A stretch of 6,138 bases of DNA. It comes from Verrucomicrobia bacterium UBA740 (GTDB lineage: Bacteria > Verrucomicrobiota > Kiritimatiellia > RFP12 > UBA1067). Numbering within the stretch: position 1 is the first letter of the stretch; each line of letters starts with the position of its first letter. Shown piece by piece: positions 1 to 5,934 of this stretch. The notes below the pieces were generated by a model. The model saw only the letters and a list, made by a program, of their open reading frames with translations. It did not search any database and was not told the origin of the DNA. Both the position numbers and the translations under genes were made by a program. The DNA is taken from positions 1-6,138 of the forward strand of contig DBKW01000072.1 in the NCBI GenBank assembly GCA_002298665.1. The letters run 5' to 3'.

Positions 1-830
1 TCGCCGTTGTAGCCCGAACCGATGTCGTCGTCGAACCGCCAGAACATCGGATAGAACTTGTTCACGCCGCGCGGCGCGAGCTGGTCCGAATACGGACGCC
101 AGGCCGCCGGCCCGAGCCACATGTTCCAGTCCACGTCCGGGTTCGGCGCACCCTCGGTCGCCGCCTTCTCGGGCACGTCGAAGAAACGCACCGGGTGGGA
201 CGGACCGCCCAGCTTCTGCCCGCCGACGCCGTAGTTCGCGTCCACGTACTTGATGTCGCCGACGATCCCGTTGCGCACGATCATGCACGCCGTGCGGAAT
301 TCGCGCCAGCTGCGCTGCATGGAACCCGTCTGGAAGACGCGCCCGTACTTCTTCTGCGCGGCGATGACCTTCTTCGCCTCGTCGATCGAGAAGGTGAGCG
401 GCTTTTCGCAGTAGACGTCCTTGCCGTGCTTCATCGCCTCCACGCAGATGTAGGCGTGCCAGTGGTCCGGCGTCCCGATACACACCGCGTCGACTTCGGG
501 GTCGGCGAGCACGTCGCGGAAGTCATAGACGACTTTGCACGCGCTGTTGCCGTACGCCTGGTTGACCTGCGCGGCGCCCGCCGCCGCGCGCACGCGATCG
601 CAGTCGCAGACCGCGACGACTTCCACGTTCGGCGCGAGTTTCTTGTCCAGGAACTGCGGCAGAAGCGCCGTGCGCATCTGGATGCCGTAGCCGATCATGG
701 CCACGCGGAACTTTTCGCCCGGCTTGAGGGCGCGCGCGCCCGTCTTGGAGGTCGCGCACCCGGCCAGCGTGACGGCCGCGGCGGACCCGAACAGGAAGCT
801 GCGGCGGTTGAGGGAAACATTCGCTTTCAT
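1..830 (-). CDS. Tat-exported Gfo/Idh/MocA oxidoreductase, probable lipoprotein (partial, C-terminus off the left edge)
   Basis: Likely an NAD(P)-dependent sugar or glycoside dehydrogenase acting outside the cytoplasm. 276 codons are visible and the frame is open to base 1; the family usually has about 400-450 residues, so the substrate-domain end is missing. Residues 8-13 (NRRSFL) are a twin-arginine motif, followed by a hydrophobic stretch and a clean lipobox LAGC with C25, so a Tat-exported lipoprotein is predicted. The Rossmann fold starts at about residue 42; its dinucleotide loop is G47-Y-G49-I-Q-M52, with Met where the third Gly usually sits. PDHWH (121-125) and C-EKPL (E142, K143, P144) are the family's signature motifs, K143 being the usual catalytic or binding lysine. 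WNMWLGP at 235-241 is typical of the Tat-linked subfamily. Start: ATG preceded by AAGGA with a 9-base spacer. It lies 32 bases after the preceding TIM-barrel gene, as the fifth gene of the operon. Alternatives within the fold include a GH109-like NAD-dependent glycosidase. The superfamily is secure, the substrate unknown. Confidence 0.9.
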   Translation of the reverse strand, partial: MKANVSLNRRSFLFGSAAAVTLAGCATSKTGARALKPGEKFRVAMIGYGIQMRTALLPQFLDKKLAPNVEVVAVCDCDRVRAAAGAAQVNQAYGNSACKVVYDFRDVLADPEVDAVCIGTPDHWHAYICVEAMKHGKDVYCEKPLTFSIDEAKKVIAAQKKYGRVFQTGSMQRSWREFRTACMIVRNGIVGDIKYVDANYGVGGQKLGGPSHPVRFFDVPEKAATEGAPNPDVDWNMWLGPAAWRPYSDQLAPRGVNKFYPMFWRFDDDIGSGYNG

Positions 831-862
831 ATGACTATATCCTTAATCGTCGGACTTTGCGA

Positions 863-1777
863 TCAGACGCGGCCCTTGGACTTGAGGAACTCGAACGACG
901 GTTTGACCGCGAAGAGCGAATCGTCGTGGCGCTCGCACTCGACGACGTACCACTGCACGTTGTCCGCGTCCGTCACTTTGAAGAGACGATCCCACTCGAC
1001 GCCCTTGGCGCCCTCGCCCGGCTGGCCGAGAATCGCGTCGAACTTGGCGGACCCCATGCCGTTTTCCTTCGCGTGAAGCGTGAAGGAGCGGCCCGGATAC
1101 TTCTTGTACTGCACGCACGGGTCGACGCCCGCGCAGGTCGTCCAGCCCACGTCCTGCTCCATCAGCACGGCCTTGTCGGTGTGGCTGAAGAAATAGTCCC
1201 AGAACGAGACGCCGTCCGTCATCTTGACGAAGTGTTCCCACTCGTGGTTGTGGAGGCCGATCCGGCAGCCCATCGTCGCGCAATCCGCCGCGGCCTTGTT
1301 GTAGTAGTCGCACAACTTCTTCGTGAAGTCGTCGATTTCCTTCGAAGGCTTGGTGTTCCGCTGGTTGCTCCACGTGACGCCCGTAGGCATGTTCCCGCCG
1401 CCCGGGCAGCAGATGAAGCTGTTGCCGTAGGCGAGGTTGAACTCGCACGTCGCCTTGAAGTTCTCGGGCGAGAACGCTTCCTTGCCGACGTGCGTGCCGC
1501 AGGCGACAAGACCGTTGTCGTCCAGCATCTTCTTGAGCTCGGGGGCCTTGAAGCCCCAGTAGCCGGCGAATTCTACGCCCTCGTAGCCGATCGCGCGGAT
1601 GTCCGCGAGCGCTTTTGCGAGGCCGTTCTTCTCGATGTAGCCGCGGATCGAATAGAGCTGCAGCGCCACCTTGCCGGGACGCGCCGCGCGACAGGCCGCC
1701 GTACAGCAGCCGGGCATCGCGGCAAGCGCCGCGCCCGCGCCGAGACCGCCAAGGAAACTTCTTCTTGAGAGATTCAT
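863..1777 (-). CDS. Tat-exported sugar isomerase/epimerase-like TIM barrel (AP_endonuc_2 superfamily, HNH type)
   Basis: 304 residues, the normal length for a xylose-isomerase-like TIM barrel. Residues 4-9 (SRRSFL) plus the following hydrophobic segment form a Tat signal; MPGC with C24 is a poor lipobox, so the protein may be soluble or lipid-anchored. The barrel begins with ALQLYSIR (38-45) and GYEGVEFAG (64-72). Candidate metal and acid-base residues are H176-N-H178 in GLHNHEWEH, D209 in EQDVGW, H235 in LHAKE, and E280 or E282 in VVECE. The first position is His rather than the Glu seen in D-tagatose 3-epimerase-type members, a pattern I believe is common in this subgroup. It would act on a sugar or 3-keto-sugar outside the cytoplasm by proton abstraction (isomerase, epimerase or lyase; undetermined). 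Start: ATG with AAAGGA and a 9-base spacer. It sits between the other TIM-barrel gene (48-base gap) and the lipoprotein oxidoreductase (32-base gap). Superfamily confident, reaction not. Confidence 0.9.
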   Translation of the reverse strand: MNLSRRSFLGGLGAGAALAAMPGCCTAACRAARPGKVALQLYSIRGYIEKNGLAKALADIRAIGYEGVEFAGYWGFKAPELKKMLDDNGLVACGTHVGKEAFSPENFKATCEFNLAYGNSFICCPGGGNMPTGVTWSNQRNTKPSKEIDDFTKKLCDYYNKAAADCATMGCRIGLHNHEWEHFVKMTDGVSFWDYFFSHTDKAVLMEQDVGWTTCAGVDPCVQYKKYPGRSFTLHAKENGMGSAKFDAILGQPGEGAKGVEWDRLFKVTDADNVQWYVVECERHDDSLFAVKPSFEFLKSKGRV

Positions 1778-1825
1778 GATTTATTGTCCTTTCATTGTTT
1801 TACTTGTTGGAAAACATCGTTTTGC

Positions 1826-3073
1826 TCAACCGAGCTGGTCGACCGTGACGACCGGCAAATCAGCCGTGCGCGTCATCTTCATCGGGTCCGCCTTCATCTG
1901 CGTCTCGTCGAACGCGTAGCCGTTCTTGCCGAGCGGCCAGACCTGCGGAGCCGTATTGAGGATCGTCGCGCGGAAGCCCTGGATCGTCGCGCCCATGTTG
2001 CCCGTGTGGGACGAGTTGACCGCCTCGTTCTCGATGACGAACGGGTACTTGAAACCCTTCGCCATGAGCGTCGAGAGGAACTTCGTCCAGTCGCACGAAT
2101 CGCTGCCGCCGAAGCCCGGCAGGCGCGGCTCGTAGTTCATGCGCGCCCACTCGTTCTGGGCGATCGGCACGCCCGCCTTCTTCGCGAGCGCGGCGTCCAC
2201 GACCTGCTCCGGATAGAGCCGGCCCCAGTGGATCGCGTCCGGCGTGCGGGTGAAGTTGCGCGTCCCCTTGATGTGGATGCGGCGCAGGCGGCGGAAGTCC
2301 ATCGCCTCGATGACGTCCGACGGGTCGATGTGCTGCCAGATGTCGTGCGACGGGTCGTACGTCTCCTGCAGGGCGGAAGACGCCTTGTCGTCGAGAATCG
2401 CGTACATCAGCTTGCGCGCGGCCAGACAGCCGGGCAGGTTGTTGTAGGTATCCGGCGCCGTCGCCGGCTGCCAGCCTTCCATCGGGCAGTTCTCCACGCA
2501 GACCGTCACGCCCAGGTCCTTCGCGTAGTGCAGGATCGGCGTGAAGACCTTGTCGAACTTCTCGAGGTTCTTCTCGAAGCCGCGGTCCGTGCGCCCGAGG
2601 ACGTGGTCGTAGCCCACGAACGTGCCGCACACGACGTCGTTCTCGTCGCCGCCCAGAAGCGCCGCGATGCGGATGAGCTTCAGGATGTGGTTGCGGTTCT
2701 TGATCTGCTGCGCGGGGTCGCCGCCGATCAGGTTGTCGTAGGCGCCCACGCTCACGCGCAGCCCCATCTCGTTGCACTTCGCGACGACGCGCTTGGCCGC
2801 CTCGAGGTCGAAATGGTCGTAGTCGAGGTGCGTCGCCGTGTGGTCCGTGCGGTCCGAGTCGCGGCGGAACACGCACAGTTCAAGCCCCTGCGCCCCCACG
2901 CTCTTCGCGCGCGCCATCACGTCGTCGAACGTCTCGCCCGGGAAGGCCGAGGTCATCAGCCAAATCGGGTTGTTGCGGTTCGCGCCCTGCGTGCCGGCGA
3001 AAGCGCCGCGCCCGCCCATCGCGCCCACCGCCGCGAACGCCGCGGCGGACTTGAAAAACTCACGTCTGTTCAT
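1826..3073 (-). CDS. Tat-exported sugar isomerase/epimerase-like TIM barrel with C-terminal extension
   Basis: 415 residues. Residues 3-8 (RREFFK) and an Ala-rich segment form a Tat signal with a likely cleavage after AFA (24-26) and no lipobox cysteine, so a soluble periplasmic protein is expected. The barrel runs from about residue 36 to 375. Likely divalent-metal ligands are E194 in VCVENC, D240 in YDPSHD (with H243), H267 in RIHIKG, and E347 in VIENE, matching the Glu-Asp-His-Glu pattern of the D-tagatose 3-epimerase/xylose-isomerase-like superfamily. About 40 residues beyond the barrel (from WPLGKNG, 379) form an extra tail of unknown role. The ATG overlaps the upstream stop codon by one base (TAATG), with GGAAAGGA 11 bases ahead inside the upstream gene, so translation should be coupled. 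The same frame stays open upstream to 4558, but only this ATG gives a Tat signal and family-like sequence. Probable role: epimerisation, isomerisation or lysis of the product of the coupled dehydrogenase; substrate unknown. Confidence 0.92.
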   Translation of the reverse strand: MNRREFFKSAAAFAAVGAMGGRGAFAGTQGANRNNPIWLMTSAFPGETFDDVMARAKSVGAQGLELCVFRRDSDRTDHTATHLDYDHFDLEAAKRVVAKCNEMGLRVSVGAYDNLIGGDPAQQIKNRNHILKLIRIAALLGGDENDVVCGTFVGYDHVLGRTDRGFEKNLEKFDKVFTPILHYAKDLGVTVCVENCPMEGWQPATAPDTYNNLPGCLAARKLMYAILDDKASSALQETYDPSHDIWQHIDPSDVIEAMDFRRLRRIHIKGTRNFTRTPDAIHWGRLYPEQVVDAALAKKAGVPIAQNEWARMNYEPRLPGFGGSDSCDWTKFLSTLMAKGFKYPFVIENEAVNSSHTGNMGATIQGFRATILNTAPQVWPLGKNGYAFDETQMKADPMKMTRTADLPVVTVDQLG

Positions 3074-3092
3074 TAGAATTCGAATCCTTTCC
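3071..3092 (-). promoter_or_regulatory. TAATG stop-start overlap with internal Shine-Dalgarno
   Basis: The TAA stop of the exported oxidoreductase (3075-3073) shares its last A with the ATG of the first TIM-barrel gene (3073-3071). GGAAAGGA at 3092-3085, within the last codons of the upstream gene, is placed 11 bases ahead of that ATG. This arrangement supports ribosome reinitiation and fixed stoichiometry of the two exported enzymes. Confidence 0.8.
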
Positions 3093-4632
3093 GGATGTAG
3101 GGTTTGAGAAATGCGTTGGGGGCCGCTTCGGCGAAAGCCTGCTTCGCCGAATCCCAGTGGAAGACGCCCTCGGCGCCCGTCTTGCCGATGCGCTGGGCGA
3201 CGCAGCCGACGAGGATGCCTTCCATCTGCGGGATGGCGTAGTCCACGTCCGAATAGCAGCGCGAATGCGTCTCGGCGAACACCGGCCCGATACCGCGGAT
3301 GGCGTCCAGGAACTCGATGTAGTGGCCGTCGGCCGAAACCGCCGCCGCGCCCGAAGACGCCGCCAGGCCCTCCGTCGAATCGCTGCGGTACGGAATCGTG
3401 TGCGCCACCGCCTTGCACGCCTCGTGGTCCTTGATGTTGACGACCTTCTTCTCGCCCTTGAGCGCGATGAAGCTGTCCCCACCGTAGTCGTTCGTCGAGC
3501 AGAGCACGCCGTTCGTGCCGATCACGAGGCAGCCCGTGTTCGGGACCTTGCCCTGCGCCGCGACGACCTGCGGCATCAGATCGGCGGACGGCTTCAGATT
3601 GCCGTCGTACCACGTCAGCTTGACCGCCGGCAGCTTGACGCCCGGGCGCACCTTCGAATCGCGCGCCTTGTACGTCATCACGACGATCGACTTCATCGGG
3701 AAGGCCACGTCCGAGGTGTCCTCCACCAATTTGAGTTCGGCCTTCTCGACGGTCGTGAGCTCCAGTCCGCGGAACGGCAGGTTCATCGTGTGGCACGCCA
3801 TGTCGCCGAACGCGCCGCAGCCGAAATCGAAGAAGCCGCGCCAGCTGAACGGATGGTACACGTTCGCGCAGAGGTTCCACGGATCGTACCCTTTCGCGCC
3901 CGGCGCGTACGCGCCCTTGAACGGACGGTCCGCGGCCGTCGCGAGCCACGTGTTCCAGTTGAAGCCCGCCGGGATCGCGTCCGCGGCGCCTTTCGTCGCC
4001 GCCGCGGCGCCCGCGCCCTGCGGCCACACCGGCCGGTTCGTCCACACATGCACCTCGGTCACGTCCCCAAGGATGCCCGAGTTGAGGACTTCCACGCCGC
4101 GGCGGAAACCCTTGAGCGAGCTGCCCTGGTTGCCCATCTGCGTGACGACGCCGTATTCCTTCGCCGTCTTGTTGAAGTAGTCGAGTTCCCACAGCGTGCG
4201 CACGAGCGGCTTCTGCACGTAGACGTGGATGCCCATCTTCATCGCCCGGACGGCGATCGGCGCGTGGGTATGGTCCGTCGTCGAGACCGTGATCGCCTGG
4301 ATGCCCAGGATGCCCGCGTCGTCCAGAAGCTTGCGGTAATCGGTGTAGAACGGCACCGAACACATGTCGAAATCGACGCCGTCGCGGATGAGCGCCTCTT
4401 GGGCCTCCCGGCGCTTGCCATAGTCGCAGTCGCAGAACGCGACGATCTTGACGAGGCCCGACTTGAGCATCGGCAGCCAGTCCGTGTAGCCCTTGCCCAT
4501 CACGCCCACGGCGGCGAGGCGGATGCGCCCGTCGCCTTTGCAGCCGATCGAGAAACACCCGCCGGCCGCCGTCAGCGCGCCCGCGCCCGCCATGCCGCGG
4601 ATGAAGTTTCGTCTGCTCGTATTCAGTGCCAT
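3073..4632 (-). CDS. Tat-exported Gfo/Idh/MocA oxidoreductase (QKP variant)
   Basis: 519 residues from the chosen start, longer than a basic Gfo/Idh/MocA protein but normal for the Tat-linked subfamily. Residues 6-12 (SRRNFIR) plus a Gly/Ala-rich segment form the Tat signal; C26 has only a weak lipobox. The Rossmann loop is G43-V-M-G46-K-G48. STTDHTH (118-123) and VQKPL (K141, P142) follow, with Gln instead of the usual Glu before the Lys-Pro. The substrate domain carries MGNQGSS, the stretch VHVWTNRPVWPQG (194-206) that is characteristic of this subfamily, and GDMACH with H281 as probable catalytic histidine. Expected role: NAD(P)-linked oxidation or reduction of a sugar hydroxyl or ketone outside the cytoplasm, with the cofactor carried through Tat on the folded protein, as in Zymomonas glucose-fructose oxidoreductase. 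Start: an ATG two codons earlier (4638) is only 3 bases from AAGGAG, whereas this one is 9 bases away, as in neighbouring genes. Substrate unknown. Confidence 0.92.
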   Translation of the reverse strand: MALNTSRRNFIRGMAGAGALTAAGGCFSIGCKGDGRIRLAAVGVMGKGYTDWLPMLKSGLVKIVAFCDCDYGKRREAQEALIRDGVDFDMCSVPFYTDYRKLLDDAGILGIQAITVSTTDHTHAPIAVRAMKMGIHVYVQKPLVRTLWELDYFNKTAKEYGVVTQMGNQGSSLKGFRRGVEVLNSGILGDVTEVHVWTNRPVWPQGAGAAAATKGAADAIPAGFNWNTWLATAADRPFKGAYAPGAKGYDPWNLCANVYHPFSWRGFFDFGCGAFGDMACHTMNLPFRGLELTTVEKAELKLVEDTSDVAFPMKSIVVMTYKARDSKVRPGVKLPAVKLTWYDGNLKPSADLMPQVVAAQGKVPNTGCLVIGTNGVLCSTNDYGGDSFIALKGEKKVVNIKDHEACKAVAHTIPYRSDSTEGLAASSGAAAVSADGHYIEFLDAIRGIGPVFAETHSRCYSDVDYAIPQMEGILVGCVAQRIGKTGAEGVFHWDSAKQAFAEAAPNAFLKPYIRKGFEF

Positions 4633-4641
4633 CTTCATCTA

Positions 4642-4647
4642 CTCCTT
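4642..4647 (-). promoter_or_regulatory. Shine-Dalgarno AAGGAG that decides the start of the second gene
   Basis: AAGGAG lies 3 bases from the ATG at 4638 but 9 bases from the in-frame ATG at 4632. The genes starting at 830 and 1777 also use AAGGA or AAAGGA with a 9-base gap, so the ATG at 4632 is preferred. The choice changes only two residues (Met-Lys) before the Tat motif. Confidence 0.65.
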
Positions 4648-4683
4648 ATTTATTGTCTAGTTCGTTTTGAAATGTCTGCGTCC

Positions 4684-5898
4684 TCAATCCGGGTCGCTGC
4701 GCCCGTCCATCGTGCGCCCGGTGTAGCGCGACTCCTCGGCCAGAAACGCCAGGCGGTGCGACTCGAGCGCCTCGTCCAGTATCGCCGTGCACCTCTCCGG
4801 CGAGGGATTCTCCCGCACGAGTTCCACGAACGACGTCATGATCTCGCGGTCGCCGCCGCCGTGGTGGCCGTGCTGCTCGGGCTCGATCCGCCGCGCGTCG
4901 CCCAGGAACGGAATCACGACGATCTTCTCGTCGTCCGCGATGATTTCGCCGCGCGTGCCGTAGAAATGCACCGTGCGCGCCCGGCGCTGCGAGAAGCTCT
5001 CCATCTCCAGCGTGACGGTCAGCCCGCCGTCGTAGAGCATCAGCACCGTCTGGTGGTCGACCGAGTCGTTCCCGCACGCATACACGCACCGCCCGTACGG
5101 CGAGGTCTCGATCATCTTCAAAATCCCCGCGTCGGACGGGTCGGCGAAGTGGTAGCGCAGATCCGTGTGCTCGTAGTAGAGCTTGTAGGCGTCGAACGGA
5201 CACTTCCGGCGCACGTGCGGCGGGCAGTCCTTGCACCGGTCCGCGGCGCCCTCGGGCTTGTTCTCAGGGCGGCACTCGATCAGCGCGCCGAAACTGGACA
5301 CCTTTTCGCAGATGCGCCCGCGCATCCACCACACGATCAGATCGAAGTCGTGCGTGCACTTGTTGACGAGCATGCCCGTGCCGTTCGCCTCGACGGACCA
5401 GTTGCCGCGGCAGTAGGCGTGCGCCGATTTGCCGTACGAGACCTCGACGAGCACGTGCACGCTCGTGAGTTTGCCGATGACGCCCGCCTCCAGCACCTTG
5501 TGCAGACGCTTGAAGAGCGGCGTGTAGCGCAGCACGTAGCCCGTCAGCACCAGCTTGCCGGACGCGACCTGCGCCGCGCGGATCTCCTGGCACTCCTTCC
5601 AGTTGCACCCGATCGGCTTTTCCAAAAGCACGTGGTACCCCGCCTGCAGCGCCTTCAGGCACGCGGCATAGTGAAGATGGTCCGGCAGCGCGATGATGAC
5701 GGCGTCCGCCTTCGCGCCGGACGCGAGCGCGTCCTCCCAGCGCTTCCACGTCGGATACGTCGCCTCGGCGGGAAACGTGGCGACCGGGTCCGCCAGCCCG
5801 GCAATCTCCAGATCCTCGGCATGGTCCGCGGCATACGCGGCGTAGGTCCGCCCGCGGATGCCGTAGCCCAGAATCAAAACCTTTATTGGATTATTCAT
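4684..5898 (-). CDS. Cytoplasmic Gfo/Idh/MocA oxidoreductase with cysteine cluster
   Basis: 404 residues with no signal peptide: the Rossmann strand VLILGYG starts at residue 7 and the loop is G11-Y-G13-I-R-G16, a complete GxGxxG. LPDHLHY (71-77) and LLEKPIG (E93, K94, P95) are the standard motifs. NKCTHDFDL (179-187) gives K180, H183 and D184/D186 as probable catalytic residues. A cysteine group follows (C209, C222, C225, C233; with RCKDC and KCPFDAY), possibly a structural metal site. HGHHGGGD (343-350) near the C-terminal helix is another subfamily hallmark. It is the first gene of the operon and the only one predicted to be cytoplasmic, suggesting that it handles an imported product or substrate of the exported enzymes. 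No Shine-Dalgarno sequence precedes the ATG, and the promoter -10 box ends 7 bases before it, so leaderless translation is likely. No later Met lies before residue 176, so the start is firm. Likely a sugar, inositol or 3-keto-glycoside dehydrogenase/reductase. Confidence 0.93.
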   Translation of the reverse strand: MNNPIKVLILGYGIRGRTYAAYAADHAEDLEIAGLADPVATFPAEATYPTWKRWEDALASGAKADAVIIALPDHLHYAACLKALQAGYHVLLEKPIGCNWKECQEIRAAQVASGKLVLTGYVLRYTPLFKRLHKVLEAGVIGKLTSVHVLVEVSYGKSAHAYCRGNWSVEANGTGMLVNKCTHDFDLIVWWMRGRICEKVSSFGALIECRPENKPEGAADRCKDCPPHVRRKCPFDAYKLYYEHTDLRYHFADPSDAGILKMIETSPYGRCVYACGNDSVDHQTVLMLYDGGLTVTLEMESFSQRRARTVHFYGTRGEIIADDEKIVVIPFLGDARRIEPEQHGHHGGGDREIMTSFVELVRENPSPERCTAILDEALESHRLAFLAEESRYTGRTMDGRSDPD

Positions 5899-5905
5899 AA
5901 TTAAT

Positions 5906-5934
5906 ATTGTATCAAATCTTTCGCGACTTGTCTA
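5906..5934 (-). promoter_or_regulatory. Sigma-70-like promoter with extended -10, predicted leaderless start
   Basis: On the minus strand TAGACA (5934-5929; five of six matches to TTGACA) is followed by a 17-base spacer and TACAAT (5911-5906; five of six matches to TATAAT). TG sits one base upstream of the -10 box (extended -10, TGATACAAT). The expected transcription start is base 5899 or 5898; 5898 is the A of the first gene's ATG. It would drive the whole five-gene operon. Hexamers and spacing are read directly; activity is inferred from E. coli-type sigma-70 rules. Confidence 0.7.

Larger units (their letters stand above)
1..5934 (-). other. Probable five-gene operon of Gfo/Idh/MocA and TIM-barrel sugar enzymes
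   Basis: All five genes point the same way with gaps of 51, -1, 48 and 32 bases, one clear promoter ahead of the first gene and no terminator-like hairpin with a T-run in any gap. Order: cytoplasmic oxidoreductase, exported oxidoreductase, two exported TIM barrels, exported lipoprotein-type oxidoreductase. The operon continues at least to the left window edge. Confidence 0.75.

Noticed and set aside
195..1076. Plus-strand open frame crossing the boundary between the last two operon genes
   Set aside because: No domain, compositionally a shadow, and antisense to a Tat lipoprotein gene with complete family motifs.
1812..1823. AAAAC-GAT-GTTTT inverted repeat after the stop of the first TIM-barrel gene as a terminator
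   Set aside because: The stem is only five weak A/T-rich pairs with no proper T-run after it, and a downstream co-directional gene with its own Shine-Dalgarno sequence follows at once.
1784..3076. 430-codon open frame on the plus strand opposite the first TIM-barrel gene
   Set aside because: Arg/Val/His-rich, domain-free composition and full antisense overlap with a confident gene; a shadow frame.
3074..4558. The frame of the first TIM-barrel gene stays open a further 495 codons upstream, suggesting a 910-residue fusion protein
   Set aside because: The upstream part reads as low-complexity Arg/Gly-rich sequence in the wrong frame of the exported oxidoreductase. The Tat signal and TAATG coupling fix the real start at 3073.
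3157..5904. Very long open frame on the plus strand (915 codons) opposite the first two operon genes
   Set aside because: Its translation is dominated by Arg, Val, Ala, His and Asp without any recognisable domain, and it lies exactly antisense to two clear Gfo/Idh/MocA genes. This is a by-product of GC-rich codon usage.
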